Of a DNA stretch of 64,000 bases, positions 37,372-46,855 are shown in pieces. This DNA is from Betaproteobacteria bacterium Ga0077532 (lineage in GTDB: Bacteria; Pseudomonadota; Gammaproteobacteria; Burkholderiales; Ga0077523): the NCBI GenBank assembly GCA_001464895.1, contig LNEE01000050.1:37036-101035 (forward strand). The letters run 5' to 3'. Within the stretch, counting starts at the first letter, position 1; the number at the start of each line of letters is the position of its first letter. The position numbers and the translations under genes were made by a program. The notes beneath the pieces are model-generated. The model saw only the letters and a program-made list of their open reading frames with translations, did not search any database and was not told where the DNA came from.

Positions 37372-38402
37372 CAGAGGGACGCCCGCACACGTTGCGCGAT
37401 CTCCGGTGGCACCCAGTCCTGCCAGACGTCCGGACGCGTCTCGAGGAAGTGCCGCGCGGCATCGTCGGGACTGGCGCGGTTCTCCCGCATGTGGGCCAGT
37501 GCCTCCGATACGACCTTGGCCGAGGTGCGGTAGCGCTGCAGGAACGCGCGGATGGTCGGTGCCCGGTCGATGAAGGGCTTGTGGGCGCCGATCGACACGG
37601 CGACCACGGGATAGGCCGTGGCCCTGCGCACCCGACGGGGATCCTTCTCCTGGATCAGTGCCAGCCAGGTGTCGGGTTCGTGCGGAGGTTCCTCGAGCAT
37701 CACGACCGCCTCGCCGATCTGCCCCAGCAGCCACGTGGGGCCCCAGTAGTAGAACAGCACGGGACGCCTTCGCTTGATGGCCGAGAGGATCGCTGCATCG
37801 AGCGCGGCACCGGTGCCGGGACGGAAGTTCGTGAAGTGTTCGAGCAGACCGTAGGCGTGCAGCTTCTTGGTGTTCGTGACCTCGCATTGCCAGCCGGCGA
37901 TGCAGTTGAGGAACCGTCCCTTGCCGGGTTCCTCAGGGTCGCGGAAGAGCGCCTTGTGGCGCGGCAGGTCGGCCACGGACACGAGGTCCGGCGCCGCCGC
38001 CTTGTCGCCGCGGACGAGGTACTTCGGCACGAACCATCCCTGTACGGCGTCGGGGAAGTTCACGCCCAGTGCCACCAGCTTGCCGGCGGCCACCCCTGCA
38101 TCCCAACTCGGCGGCGTGTTCGACCCCCAGACTTCCATCATGATGTGGACGTCGCCACGCGCGAGGCCATTGTGGAGCGGGATGGTCGCGCCGGGCAGCA
38201 CGTCCACCGCGCAGCCCATGCCGTCGCGCAGGATGCGTCCGGCCACCGCCGTGTGGAAAGCGTTCGAGTCCCAGTCGAGACCGGCGAACATCACCTTGTG
38301 GGTGACGTCGCAGGCCTCGGCGGAGACTCCGTGCAGCAGCGCCAGGAGCGTTGCACCCAGGTGGCGAGCCAGAATCCTGCCGAACACTCGGGCGACTGCC
38401 AT
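37371..38402 (-). CDS. Betaine/choline-type ABC substrate-binding protein
   Basis: A 343-aa periplasmic protein of the OpuAC/ProX group with a signal sequence (LGATLLALLHGVSAEA). FAGLDWDSNAFHTAVAGRI, VHIMMEVWGSN and FYYWGPTWL give the aromatic residues that usually form the cage for a trimethylammonium group. Start ATG 38402 gives a short basic lead before the signal helix; the frame is open further upstream. The ligand could be glycine betaine, proline betaine or choline. Confidence 0.88.
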   Translation of the reverse strand: MAVARVFGRILARHLGATLLALLHGVSAEACDVTHKVMFAGLDWDSNAFHTAVAGRILRDGMGCAVDVLPGATIPLHNGLARGDVHIMMEVWGSNTPPSWDAGVAAGKLVALGVNFPDAVQGWFVPKYLVRGDKAAAPDLVSVADLPRHKALFRDPEEPGKGRFLNCIAGWQCEVTNTKKLHAYGLLEHFTNFRPGTGAALDAAILSAIKRRRPVLFYYWGPTWLLGQIGEAVVMLEEPPHEPDTWLALIQEKDPRRVRRATAYPVVAVSIGAHKPFIDRAPTIRAFLQRYRTSAKVVSEALAHMRENRASPDDAARHFLETRPDVWQDWVPPEIAQRVRASL

Positions 38403-38410
38403 GGCCTTCG

Positions 38411-39181
38411 TCAGTCGAGAGGCAGGTCGTCGAGCACGGCGGCGGAGATGTCCGACGCCTTTCTGCCGACCAGCACGTAGTAGAACAGCGCGCGACCATC
38501 GATGGAGATGCGATGGCGATAGCGCTCGAGGTGATGGACCTGGAGGGTGTCGCTCACCAGCAGGTGCTTCACCAGCATCGAGAAGCCCGACCGATCGCTC
38601 TCCTGCAGGAAGGTCTCCTTGATGTTGAACACCACCCAGCCATCCGGGCGTATCAGGTTGAAGGTGTTGGCGAACGCCCGCACAGGGATGTCGCCGAACC
38701 CGAGGGCTGCGATGCAGGTGAGGCAATCCAGCTGCCAGCTCTTCATCTCGGCCGCGAGTTCCGCGTCGAGGTGGCACATGTCGGTGACGTAGTAGGCATC
38801 GTACGCATCGGGGCGATCGCGCTCGCAGGCAAGGCGCGCGTGGTCGGAGATGTCCACGCCGATCACGCGCGCGGCGTCTAGCAGCTCGCCCATCATCCCG
38901 TTCCCCGCGCCGAGATCGAGCACGCGCAGCTCGCTCAGATCCATGCGGTTGTCCTGCAGGACCTTCTCGAGGAGATCGCGCGCCTTGCGTGGGGACGCGC
39001 ATCGCAACCGCTGATAGAAGAGCTGCTCGTACAGACCGGGCCGATCGTAGATCCGATCGTAGTCGTGGAAGCGGACCTTCGTCTGACCGTCGTTCTCCTT
39101 CAGGATGAAGTAAGCCTCGTCCTGGTCGAGCGCATGCGGTTCCGAGATGGGAAAACTGATGTTGTGTACCTGGTTGATCAT
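38411..39181 (-). CDS. Class I SAM-dependent methyltransferase
   Basis: A 256-aa cytoplasmic methyltransferase. Motif I is LRVLDLGAGNGMMGELL (about residues 86-102), motif II VIGVDISDHARL, and FNLIRPDGWVVFNIKETFL forms the post-core strands. It leads the operon, 8 nt before the betaine-type transporter. That suggests methylation linked to osmolyte metabolism, but sequence alone does not identify the acceptor; it is not a close match in my reading to glycine-sarcosine methyltransferase. Confidence 0.82.
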   Translation of the reverse strand: MINQVHNISFPISEPHALDQDEAYFILKENDGQTKVRFHDYDRIYDRPGLYEQLFYQRLRCASPRKARDLLEKVLQDNRMDLSELRVLDLGAGNGMMGELLDAARVIGVDISDHARLACERDRPDAYDAYYVTDMCHLDAELAAEMKSWQLDCLTCIAALGFGDIPVRAFANTFNLIRPDGWVVFNIKETFLQESDRSGFSMLVKHLLVSDTLQVHHLERYRHRISIDGRALFYYVLVGRKASDISAAVLDDLPLD

Positions 39182-39496
39182 TGCTCACTGCTCCATCGAT
39201 GGTGCTCACCAGTGCTGCGCGTCGCTCTCGTTGCAGAACGGAGTCGGCGGTACGGCAGTGGGCACGCATGACAAGACGAACCGAAGCGATGGCGGGCTCG
39301 TGCGAGCCGCGTGTGCCAACGCATCGGCTCACGACCGGGGCTCGCCCCGAGCCCCGACCGTACCGCAGAAGCGGGTTCGCATGCCAGCCTGGTGATCCCG
39401 GCTGTGCTCGTTCGGCGAGGCCGCGTGTGCGGGCGTTGATGACCCGCTGCGATATGCGATGCTGTCGGTACTTGCAGAATGCATCGGAGCCGCCCC
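39182..39496. other. Intergenic region upstream of methyltransferase operon and xthA
   Basis: This 315-bp divergent gap holds no convincing gene. It contains a 9-bp-stem hairpin (CGGGGCTCG-CCC-CGAGCCCCG, 39336-39356) without a T-run. Promoters for both directions must be here but I cannot place them with confidence. Confidence 0.6.
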
Positions 39497-40261
39497 ATGA
39501 AGATCGCCACGTGGAACGTGAACTCGCTCAAGGTTCGTCTGGGGCATCTACTCGATTGGTTGGGTCAGGAGGCACCCGATGTGGTCTGCCTCCAGGAGAC
39601 CAAGCTGGAAGACGCGTTCTTCCCCGCGGCGGAACTGCAGGCGGCGGGGTACTCCGCAGCCTTCTCGGGTCAGAAGACCTACAACGGCGTGGCGATCGTC
39701 TCGCGGCTGCCGATGACCGATGTCGTGGCAGGCATCCCGGGCTATGCGGACGAGCAGAAGCGCGTCATCTCTGCCACGGTGGCGGGCGTGCGCATCGTGT
39801 GCGCGTACATCCCGAACGGCCAGAGCGTCGAGTCCGACAAGTATCAGTACAAGCTGCAGTGGCTGGCAGCACTCACCGCGTGGTTGCGGGTGGAGATCGC
39901 GGGGCATCCGCAGCTGGCGCTGCTAGGCGACTACAACATCGCGCCGGAGGACATCGACGTCCACGATCCGGCGGCCTGGGCGGGACAGGTGCTCTGCAGC
40001 GGGCCGGAGCGCGATGCGTTCCGGGGGTTGATCGCACTCGGCCTCAGCGACAGCTTTCGAAGGTTCCCGCAGCCGGAGCGGTCGTACACCTGGTGGGACT
40101 ACCGGATGAATGCGTTCCGCCGGAAGATGGGTCTGCGCATAGATCACATCCTGCTGACCACGCCACTGGCCGAGACCTGCACGGCCTGCCGGGTGGATGT
40201 CTCCCTTCGCGGTCTCGAGCGTCCGTCCGACCACGCACCGGTGATCGCCGAACTGGCCTGA
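39497..40261 (+). CDS. xthA: Exodeoxyribonuclease III
   Basis: A 254-aa AP endonuclease/3'-5' exonuclease of base-excision repair. Catalytic segments: MKIATWNVNSLKVR (Asn), CLQETKLED (Glu), YIPNGQ, LLGDYNIAPEDIDV (Asp-Asn), YTWWDYR and the C-terminal RPSDHAPV (Asp-His). The ATG at 39497 begins exactly at the family N-terminus; codons back to 39479 are not needed. Confidence 0.95.
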   Translation: MKIATWNVNSLKVRLGHLLDWLGQEAPDVVCLQETKLEDAFFPAAELQAAGYSAAFSGQKTYNGVAIVSRLPMTDVVAGIPGYADEQKRVISATVAGVRIVCAYIPNGQSVESDKYQYKLQWLAALTAWLRVEIAGHPQLALLGDYNIAPEDIDVHDPAAWAGQVLCSGPERDAFRGLIALGLSDSFRRFPQPERSYTWWDYRMNAFRRKMGLRIDHILLTTPLAETCTACRVDVSLRGLERPSDHAPVIAELA

Positions 40262-40279
40262 GAGGGTCAGGTCTTGCCT

Positions 40280-40311
40280 GCGCTGACGCGCAATGACCCG
40301 CGCGTCAGCGC
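40280..40311. terminator. Hairpin between convergent xthA and ntrC
   Basis: GCGCTGACGCGC (40280-40291) and GCGCGTCAGCGC (40300-40311) form a perfect 12-bp stem with an 8-nt loop. It lies between two convergent stop codons and is likely to act as a bidirectional terminator, though there is no T-run on either side. Confidence 0.6.
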
Positions 40312-40325
40312 TCCCGCATTCGTTC

Positions 40326-41753
40326 CTAGAAGGCTTCCCTCTCGTGGTCGAGATGGTCGGCGCGCCCCTTGTCCTCCAGACCCAGCTCCTGGATCTTGCG
40401 GGTGAGCGTGTTGCGTCCGAGGCCCAGGAGGTTGGCGGCCTCGATGCGTCGGCCACCGGTGTGTGCCAGTGCCTTCAGGATGAGCGCCTTCTCGAAGGAG
40501 CGTGTCATCTCGTCCATGATCCGCCGCTCGCCGCGGTTCAATGCGCTCTCGGCCTCGCGTTCCAGCGCGGAGATCCAGCTTTCGGTCACGGTGCGGGTGT
40601 CGCGCTCGCGGATCTCCGCGGGGAGATCCGCGACATCCACATTGACGCCGGGCGCCATGACCGTGACCCAGTGGCAGATGTTCTCCAGCTGACGCACGTT
40701 GCCCGGCCAGTCCAGCGCCGAGAGGTACTTCATGGCGGGTTCGGTGAGCCGCTTCGACTCGACCCCGAGATCGCGGGCGCTCTTCGAGAGGAAGTGGCGG
40801 GCGAGCAGTGCGATGTCCTCGCGCCGCTCGCGAAGGCTGGGGAGCTTCAGCCGGATGACATTGAGACGGTGGAACAAGTCCTCGCGGAACAGGCCCTGCT
40901 TCACGCGCACCTCGAGATCCTGGTGGGTCGCGGCGATGATCCGCACGTTTGCCCGGATCGGCTGATGTCCGCCCACGCGGTAGTACTGACCATCTGAGAG
41001 CACGCGCAGGAGACGCGTCTGCAGGTCGGGCGGCATGTCGCCGATCTCGTCCAGGAAGAGCGTGCCGCCCTCTGCCTGTTCGAAGCGTCCGCGCCGCATC
41101 GTCTGTGCGCCGGTGAAGGCACCCCGTTCGTGGCCGAAGAGTTCGGACTCGAGGAGATCCTTGGGAATGGCGGCCGTGTTGATGGCGATGAAGGGGCGCG
41201 GCGAGCGCGGGCTGTGGCGGTGCAGTGCGCGTGCCACCAGCTCCTTGCCCGTTCCCGACTCGCCGTTGATGAGAACCGTGGCCTGGGATTGCGCGAGGCG
41301 GCCGATCGCGCGGAAGACTTCCTGCATTGACGGCGCCTGTCCGAGGATCTCGGGCGCGGACTCGGGCGCCTGCTCGACTTCCTCGTGCTGCTGGCTCTCG
41401 GACATCGCACGGCGGATGAGGTCCACCGCCTGATCGACGTCGAACGGCTTCGGCAGGTACTCGAAGGCGCCGCTCTGGAACGCAGAGACCGCGCTGTCGA
41501 GGTCCGAGTAGGCCGTCATGATGATGACCGGCAGGCTCGGGTGCTGTTCCTTGATCTGCTGCAGCAGGTCGATACCCGTGCTGCCCGGCATGCGGATGTC
41601 GCTGACCACCACCTGGGGTGGCGCGCCAGCGAGGGCTGCGAGCGCTTCTTGCGCATTGGAGAATGTCTTGAAGGGGATGTCCTCGCGGGCGAGGGCCTTC
41701 TCGAACACCCAGCGGATGGAGCGGTCGTCGTCGATGATCCAGACGGGTTTCAT
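40326..41753 (-). CDS. ntrC: Nitrogen regulation response regulator NtrC
   Basis: A 475-aa sigma-54 activator. The receiver domain has the phospho-acceptor Asp52 (VVVSDIRMPG); the AAA+ domain has Walker A GESGTGKEL and the sigma-54 contact loop GAFTGA (HERGAFTGAQTM); the C-terminal FIS-type HTH reads LKALAHTGGRRIEAANLLGL. It is activated by NtrB phosphorylation under nitrogen limitation. ATG 41753 is 5 nt after the ntrB stop, so the pair is co-translated. The NtrC-like site before glnA is its probable target. Confidence 0.96.
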   Translation of the reverse strand: MKPVWIIDDDRSIRWVFEKALAREDIPFKTFSNAQEALAALAGAPPQVVVSDIRMPGSTGIDLLQQIKEQHPSLPVIIMTAYSDLDSAVSAFQSGAFEYLPKPFDVDQAVDLIRRAMSESQQHEEVEQAPESAPEILGQAPSMQEVFRAIGRLAQSQATVLINGESGTGKELVARALHRHSPRSPRPFIAINTAAIPKDLLESELFGHERGAFTGAQTMRRGRFEQAEGGTLFLDEIGDMPPDLQTRLLRVLSDGQYYRVGGHQPIRANVRIIAATHQDLEVRVKQGLFREDLFHRLNVIRLKLPSLRERREDIALLARHFLSKSARDLGVESKRLTEPAMKYLSALDWPGNVRQLENICHWVTVMAPGVNVDVADLPAEIRERDTRTVTESWISALEREAESALNRGERRIMDEMTRSFEKALILKALAHTGGRRIEAANLLGLGRNTLTRKIQELGLEDKGRADHLDHEREAF

Positions 41754-41758
41754 GGGAG

Positions 41759-42853
41759 TCAGTGCTTCGATGAGGGAATGTCTTCGCCGCTGGAGACGGC
41801 CGTGTCGCGCAGGGGGAGCAGCAGCGTGAAGCAGGTGCGCCCGGGCTGGCTTTCCACTTCGATCAACCCATGGTGCTGGTTGATGAAGGTCTGCGCGATG
41901 GTGAGTCCTAGTCCGGTACCGCCTTCGCGGCCTGACACGAGCGGAAAGAACACGCGCTCGCGGATGTCTTCGGGGATGCCCGGACCGTCGTCGATCACGT
42001 CGAGGGCGATGGCGAGCCGGTAGAGTTTCTTGGCGAGCGTCACGCGCCGGACGACCCGCGAACGAAAGGTGATGGTGCCTCTGCCCTTCATGGCCTGGGC
42101 GGCGTTCTTCGCAACGTTGAGCACGGCCTGGATGAGCTGCTCGCGATCGCCCTCGAGCGGTGGCAGGCTGGTGTCGTAGTCGCGGCGGATCTGGATGCCA
42201 GAGAACTCGGCGAGGATGAGGCTGCGGACGCGCTCGGTGATCTCGTGCACGTTCAGCATCGTCAGTTGCGGCAGACGGTGCGGCGTGAGGAGGCGATCCA
42301 TCAATGCCTGGAGGCGGTCGGCCTCCATCATGATCACCTGCGTGTACTCGCGCAGTTCGGGGCGATCGAGTTCGCGTTCGAGCAGCTGGGCCGCGCCGCG
42401 CAGGGCGCCGAGCGGATTCTTGATCTCGTGGGCGAGGTTGCGGACCAACTCGCGATTGGCCTGGCTCTGGTCGAGGAGGCGCTCCTCGCGGGCAATCCGC
42501 AGCTGCTGCTGGATCGGCGCGAATTCGAGCATGAAGCCGCTGCCTTCGGACAGGTCTTCCGGCGTCACCGTGCACGTGAGCAGGAGCTTCTGCATCTGGT
42601 TGCCGGCAGTCACGACGACCGCGAGATCGTGCTGGGTGAAACTGCAGCGGTCACGCTGGGCGAGCGCCACGGCGGCATCGAGCGCGGTGCACTCCGAAAA
42701 CACGTCGTGTAGTGATTGACCCACCATGCTCTTGTGGCTCACCCGGAAGAGGTTTTCGGCGGCTGGATTCAGATACCGGACCCGTTGCGTGGCGTCGATG
42801 AGAACGACAGCCGTCGACAGAAGATCCAGTCCCTCGCGTGCGTCGGGGTTCAT
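41759..42853 (-). CDS. ntrB: Nitrogen sensor histidine kinase NtrB
   Basis: A 364-aa cytosolic kinase with an N-terminal PAS domain (about residues 8-115), a HisKA dimer with phospho-His142 (NLAHEIKNPLGALRGAAQ), and an HATPase domain (NVAKNAAQAM N-box, DDGPGIPEDI, GGTGLGLTIA). There are no membrane helices, as expected for NtrB, which is controlled by PII protein. It lies upstream of and coupled to ntrC. Confidence 0.95.
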   Translation of the reverse strand: MNPDAREGLDLLSTAVVLIDATQRVRYLNPAAENLFRVSHKSMVGQSLHDVFSECTALDAAVALAQRDRCSFTQHDLAVVVTAGNQMQKLLLTCTVTPEDLSEGSGFMLEFAPIQQQLRIAREERLLDQSQANRELVRNLAHEIKNPLGALRGAAQLLERELDRPELREYTQVIMMEADRLQALMDRLLTPHRLPQLTMLNVHEITERVRSLILAEFSGIQIRRDYDTSLPPLEGDREQLIQAVLNVAKNAAQAMKGRGTITFRSRVVRRVTLAKKLYRLAIALDVIDDGPGIPEDIRERVFFPLVSGREGGTGLGLTIAQTFINQHHGLIEVESQPGRTCFTLLLPLRDTAVSSGEDIPSSKH

Positions 42854-42969
42854 GTTCTAGGTTTCCGAATGAAGCCATGCATTCGCAATAAGCGCGCCAC
42901 TGGTTGGTGCGCCGGCACGGCTCCGGGCGCGCGTTCGCGTGTCTGCGATCGCGGCGACGGCGAGCCGTG

Positions 42970-43452
42970 CTAACGAACCGAAAGCAGCTCGCGCTGGATT
43001 GCCTCGACGTTCTTCGAATGACGCGCCACCGCCTCCTCGAGGGTTCGTGCGCGGCTCTGGCCCTGTGCAGATGTGTCGTTGCGAACAGCAGACAAGTTGC
43101 GGTTGGCGTCGTCGAGCAGACCGCGTTCTTCGGCGAGTTCCCGCTCGAGGATCCCGCGGCGGTCGAGATCGCGGCGTCTCTGGGTATCGGGATCGATCTT
43201 CACGTTGCTTGAAGTATCCGGAGATGCACGCCGAGGCGGTGCGTCCGTGCGCTGTTTTGGTGCCGACACGCGATCCGGCACTGGATCGAAGCAAAGGACC
43301 CGGCGGGCGTTCTTGATCGGGACGTTCGCGAAGGTGATCCGCCCTTCCGCATCGATGTACTTGCAGGTGGCATCCGCTCGCGCGGTTTCGCAGGCGGTCG
43401 CGAGTGCGAGCGCCGTTGCGAAGAGGGAAAAGCACCTTCGGAGCAGATGCAT
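42970..43452 (-). CDS. DUF4124 secreted protein
   Basis: A 160-aa product with a signal peptide (CFSLFATALALATACETARA), one DUF4124 motif (CKYIDAEGRITFANVPIKNA) and a long charged coiled-coil-like C-terminal half (DLDRRGILERELAEERGLLD, then RARTLEEAVARHSKNVEAIQ). It lies between glnA and ntrB on the same strand. Function unknown. Confidence 0.82.
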   Translation of the reverse strand: MHLLRRCFSLFATALALATACETARADATCKYIDAEGRITFANVPIKNARRVLCFDPVPDRVSAPKQRTDAPPRRASPDTSSNVKIDPDTQRRRDLDRRGILERELAEERGLLDDANRNLSAVRNDTSAQGQSRARTLEEAVARHSKNVEAIQRELLSVR

Positions 43453-43603
43453 GAAAGGAAGAGGATCCTGTCAGTCCGGAAGTTTCGACCAGTCTAGGCG
43501 AGAGGTCTGCAACCGGCAACGAAGCTGGAACGATTCCGAACGATCGTGACCTTGAATGGTGCTGGGTCGCCGCGTTGACCGCGGTCGGGTGGTGGAAAAA
43601 GAA

Positions 43604-43626
43604 AAGGGCGGGGTGATCCCGCCCTT
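43604..43626 (-). terminator. Rho-independent terminator of glnA
   Basis: AAGGGCGGG (43604-43612) pairs with CCCGCCCTT (43618-43626) around a 5-nt loop; on the minus strand it is followed by TTTTCTTTTT. It lies 23 nt after the glnA stop, so ntrBC expression probably needs readthrough or its own promoter. Confidence 0.88.
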
Positions 43627-43649
43627 CTCTTGCCGGTGATCCGACTGGA

Positions 43650-45059
43650 TCAGAGGCTGTAGTACATGTCGAACTCGACCGGGTGGGTCGTCATGCGGAA
43701 GCGGGTGACCTCCTCCATCTTCAGTTCGATGTACGCATCGATCATGTCGTTGGAGAACACGCCGCCGCGCGTGAGGAACTCGCGGTCCTTGTCGAGATGC
43801 TCCAGCGCCATGTCGAGCGACGAGCACACGTTCGGAACCTTCTTGGCCTCTTCCGGCGGGAGGTCGTAGAGGTTCTTGTCGATCGCCTCACCGGGGTGGA
43901 TCTTGTTCTGCACGCCGTCGAGGCCGGCCATCAACATTGCCGCGAACGCGAGGTACGGGTTGGCCGTGGGATCGGGGAACCGCACTTCGATCCGGCGAGC
44001 CTTGTCGCTCTGCACGAACGGGATGCGGATGGAGGCCGAGCGGTTACGGGCGGAATACGCGAGGTTGATCGGTGCTTCGAAGCCGGGCACGAGACGCTTG
44101 TAGGAGTTCGTGCCGGGGTTCGTGATGGCGTTCAGCGCCCTGGCGTGCTTGATGATGCCGCCGATGTAGTACAGCGCGAACTCGGAAAGGCCGGCGTAAC
44201 CATTGCCCGCGAACAGGTTCTTGCCATCCTTCCACACGGACTGGTGCACATGCATGCCCGAACCGTTGTCGCCCACGACCGGCTTCGGCATGAACGTGGC
44301 CGTCTTGCCGAACTGGTGAGCGACGTTGTGGATCGTGTACTTCATGATCTGGATCCAGTCGGCGCGCTGAACCAGGGGGGCGAACTTGGTGCCGATCTCG
44401 CACTGGCCGGGCGCCGCCACTTCGTGGTGGTGCACTTCGACTTCGACGCCCTGTTCCTCGAGGGCGAGGCACATGGCGGAGCGGAGGTCCTGCAGCGAAT
44501 CGACCGGAGGTACGGGGAAGTAACCACCTTTCAGCACCGGTCGGTGGCCCATGTTGCCGCCGTCCATGTCGAGTCCGGAGGACCAGGGCGCTTCCGACGA
44601 ATTGATCTTCACGGAGCAGCCCGACATGTCGACGCTCCACGTGATGGAGTCGAAGACGAAGAACTCGGGTTCGGGGCCGAAGTAGGCAACGTCACCGATG
44701 CCGGACGACTTCAGGTAGGCCTCGGCGCGCTTGGCGATGGAGCGTGGATCCCGGTCGTAGCCCTTGCCGTCCGCGGGTTCGATCACGTCGCAAGAAATGA
44801 TGAGGGTCGGCTCGTCGGTGAAAGGGTCCATGCGGGCGCTGCTGGCATCCGGCATCAGCAACATGTCCGAAGCCTGGATCCCTTTCCAGCCGGCAATGGA
44901 CGAACCGTCGAAGGCATGCCCGTCCTCGAATTTCGAATTGTCGAACTGCTTGGACGGGACGGTGACGTGGTGTTCCTTTCCACGGGTATCCGTGAAGCGG
45001 AAGTCAACGAACTTGATCTCGTTGTCTTTCACCAGTTGAAGGACTTCGGCTGGGGACAT
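43650..45059 (-). CDS. glnA: Glutamine synthetase type I
   Basis: A 469-aa ammonia-assimilating enzyme. Metal and substrate motifs include [44 protein letters not shown] and the ATP-binding region around [13 protein letters not shown]. The adenylylation site is Tyr398 in NLYDLPPEE, so activity is probably controlled by GlnE. AGGAG precedes ATG 45059. Transcription is likely sigma-54/NtrC dependent (sites listed separately). Confidence 0.97.
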   Translation of the reverse strand: MSPAEVLQLVKDNEIKFVDFRFTDTRGKEHHVTVPSKQFDNSKFEDGHAFDGSSIAGWKGIQASDMLLMPDASSARMDPFTDEPTLIISCDVIEPADGKGYDRDPRSIAKRAEAYLKSSGIGDVAYFGPEPEFFVFDSITWSVDMSGCSVKINSSEAPWSSGLDMDGGNMGHRPVLKGGYFPVPPVDSLQDLRSAMCLALEEQGVEVEVHHHEVAAPGQCEIGTKFAPLVQRADWIQIMKYTIHNVAHQFGKTATFMPKPVVGDNGSGMHVHQSVWKDGKNLFAGNGYAGLSEFALYYIGGIIKHARALNAITNPGTNSYKRLVPGFEAPINLAYSARNRSASIRIPFVQSDKARRIEVRFPDPTANPYLAFAAMLMAGLDGVQNKIHPGEAIDKNLYDLPPEEAKKVPNVCSSLDMALEHLDKDREFLTRGGVFSNDMIDAYIELKMEEVTRFRMTTHPVEFDMYYSL

Positions 45060-45141
45060 CCTTGTTTCTCCTCAGGACGGAAATTCGGGGGTAGTTGGGG
45101 GTCATGGCAGCCCCCGGAAAAAAGCTTTAGTACCGGAAGGG

Positions 45142-45157
45142 TGCAGATTCCATGCCA
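45142..45157 (-). promoter_or_regulatory. Sigma-54 promoter of glnA
   Basis: On the minus strand TGGCATGGAATCTGCA matches the sigma-54 consensus TGGCACG-N4-TTGCA at all but two positions, with the GG and GC doublets exactly 10 nt apart. The transcript would start about 12 nt downstream, leaving a leader of about 70 nt before the glnA ATG. Confidence 0.75.
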
Positions 45158-45248
45158 CGGCTTCTGGACGAAAAAGCATTGTGCCACAATTCGTTAGCAC
45201 TCTCATACCCACCCGGGTTGCGCTGGGTTGGTGCGTGTTTGTCACGAA

Positions 45249-45265
45249 TGCACTACTTTGGTGCT
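45249..45265 (-). promoter_or_regulatory. NtrC-binding site upstream of glnA
   Basis: TGCACT-N5-GGTGCT matches the NtrC consensus TGCACC-N5-GGTGCA with one change in each half. It lies about 100 bp upstream of the sigma-54 promoter, a usual enhancer distance. A second half-site (GGTGCG) is just beside it near 45230. Confidence 0.6.
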
Positions 45266-45342
45266 GTTCGTTTTCGGGTTTTCGACCGATTCGTCGATCA
45301 TCGGGTGAAGGCAAAACCCGACCAACAAGGAGGATTCCGCCG

Positions 45343-45795
45343 ATGGGCCGCTTGACCGAGATTCTGGAGACCGCACAGGAAAGGGCTGCCGCCCAGGGAC
45401 TTCCCTACGACGGGGCCCTGAAACCTGCTGAAGCGCATGAACTGCTGAGCCTTGCCCCGGGGGCAAAGCTGATCGATGTCAGGACCCGCGCGGAGTGGGA
45501 CTGGGTCGGGCGCATCCCGGGCAGCGTGGAGATCGAATGGCAGACCTACCCAGGAGGTCAGCCGAATACCAGCTTCGCGGCGCAACTCACCCAGCAGGTG
45601 GATCCGGAGGCGCTCACGATGTTCCTGTGTAGAAGCGGTGGGCGTTCCCACGCTGCGGCGGCCACGGCAAAGCAGGCGGGATACACCGCGGTCTACAACG
45701 TGCTCGAGGGCTTCGAGGGCGATCGCGATGGGCAGGGGCAGCGGAACACGGTCGGGGGGTGGCGGCGGGCAGGTCTGCCCTGGACCCAATCCTGA
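45343..45795 (+). CDS. Rhodanese-like domain protein
   Basis: A 150-aa single-domain rhodanese with active-site Cys in FLCRSGGRS and substrate strands KLIDVRTRAEWDWVGRIPGS and YNVLEGFEG. AAGGAGG 9 nt upstream fixes ATG 45343. It lies divergent from glnA, so its promoter region overlaps the NtrC site. Sulfur transfer from thiosulfate or a persulfide carrier is likely; the partner is unknown. Confidence 0.9.
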   Translation: MGRLTEILETAQERAAAQGLPYDGALKPAEAHELLSLAPGAKLIDVRTRAEWDWVGRIPGSVEIEWQTYPGGQPNTSFAAQLTQQVDPEALTMFLCRSGGRSHAAAATAKQAGYTAVYNVLEGFEGDRDGQGQRNTVGGWRRAGLPWTQS

Positions 45796-45850
45796 GCGCC
45801 AGGGCGGGATCCATCCGACGCCTGGCCCTGCAGGACACGGGTCGGGGGCC

Positions 45851-45868
45851 GCGCGCTTCGGAGCGCGC
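45851..45868. terminator. Hairpin between convergent rhodanese and uppP
   Basis: GCGCGCT-TCGG-AGCGCGC is a perfect 7-bp stem on a stable tetraloop, placed midway between the two stop codons. It has no T-run. Confidence 0.45.
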
Positions 45869-45879
45869 CCCTCGACTCG

Positions 45880-46704
45880 TCAGTGACTCGACCAGTCGAT
45901 GAGGCCCGACCAATCCGTCAGCAGCACCAGCGCACCGAAGGCGATCCGGTACCAGGCGAACACGGTGAAATCGTGGTGGGCCACGTATCGGATCAGTCCT
46001 CGCACCGCGATCAGGGCGCTGAAGAACGCAGCCGTGAATCCGACGCCGAACAGCGCGATGTCTTCCGTGCCGAGAAGGTCGCGGTGCTTGATGAGGTCGT
46101 AGACGGCTGCGGCGGTCAGGGTCGGGATGGCCAGGAAGAACGAGAACTCGGTCGCTGACCGGCGCGACAGCCCGAAGAACATCCCGCCGATGATCGTTGC
46201 CCCGGAGCGGGAGGTCCCGGGAATCAGAGCGAGTGCCTGCGCAAAACCGACCTTGAGCGCGTCGGGAAGGCGGATCTGGTCGATGTCGTCGATGCGAGGG
46301 CGCCGATAGCGCCGCTCGAGCCACAGGATCAATACGCCGCCAACCACCAATGCCGTCGCGACGGGGATTGGCTGGAAGAGGTGCGCCTTGATGTGTTTGC
46401 CGAAGGCCAGTCCGAGAATGGCCGCGGGCAGGAAGGCAACGAGAAGGTTGAGGGCGAAACGCTGCTGGTCTCGATCCCGGACGAGTCCCGAGACGGCCTT
46501 ACCGAGCCTGCGCCGGTACTCCCAGCAGACGGCCAGGATGGCGCCGAGCTGGATCGCGATCGCGAACGCCTTCTCCTTCTCGCCCGTGAATCCGAGCAAC
46601 TGCTCGACGATGATGAGGTGGCCGGTGCTCGAAATCGGCAGGAACTCGGTGAGCCCCTCCACGACGCCGAGGACCAGCGCCTTGAGGAGGGCGGTGAGAT
46701 CCAT
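45880..46704 (-). CDS. uppP: Undecaprenyl-diphosphatase UppP/BacA
   Basis: A 274-aa multi-pass inner-membrane enzyme that recycles the lipid carrier undecaprenyl phosphate for peptidoglycan and O-antigen synthesis. Catalytic motifs are [20 protein letters not shown] near the N-terminus and [20 protein letters not shown] in the second half. About eight hydrophobic helices are visible. High expression gives bacitracin resistance in other bacteria. Confidence 0.95.
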   Translation of the reverse strand: MDLTALLKALVLGVVEGLTEFLPISSTGHLIIVEQLLGFTGEKEKAFAIAIQLGAILAVCWEYRRRLGKAVSGLVRDRDQQRFALNLLVAFLPAAILGLAFGKHIKAHLFQPIPVATALVVGGVLILWLERRYRRPRIDDIDQIRLPDALKVGFAQALALIPGTSRSGATIIGGMFFGLSRRSATEFSFFLAIPTLTAAAVYDLIKHRDLLGTEDIALFGVGFTAAFFSALIAVRGLIRYVAHHDFTVFAWYRIAFGALVLLTDWSGLIDWSSH

Positions 46705-46855
46705 GAGCGGGGCGGATTATAGCCACTGAACCCATCGCGAACAGCATCAAGACGTCGGGGTTTCTGTCGCAAAGCGTTCACGAACCGAGTGCGCGCCCAC
46801 CTGGCACCTTCCTTACGATCACCGCTCACCGACGCCTTCTCGCCAGTCCCAACTC

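Noticed and set aside
39336..39356. 9-bp-stem hairpin upstream of xthA as a terminator
   Set aside because: No T-run on either strand, and both neighbouring genes point away from it, so termination here has no clear purpose.
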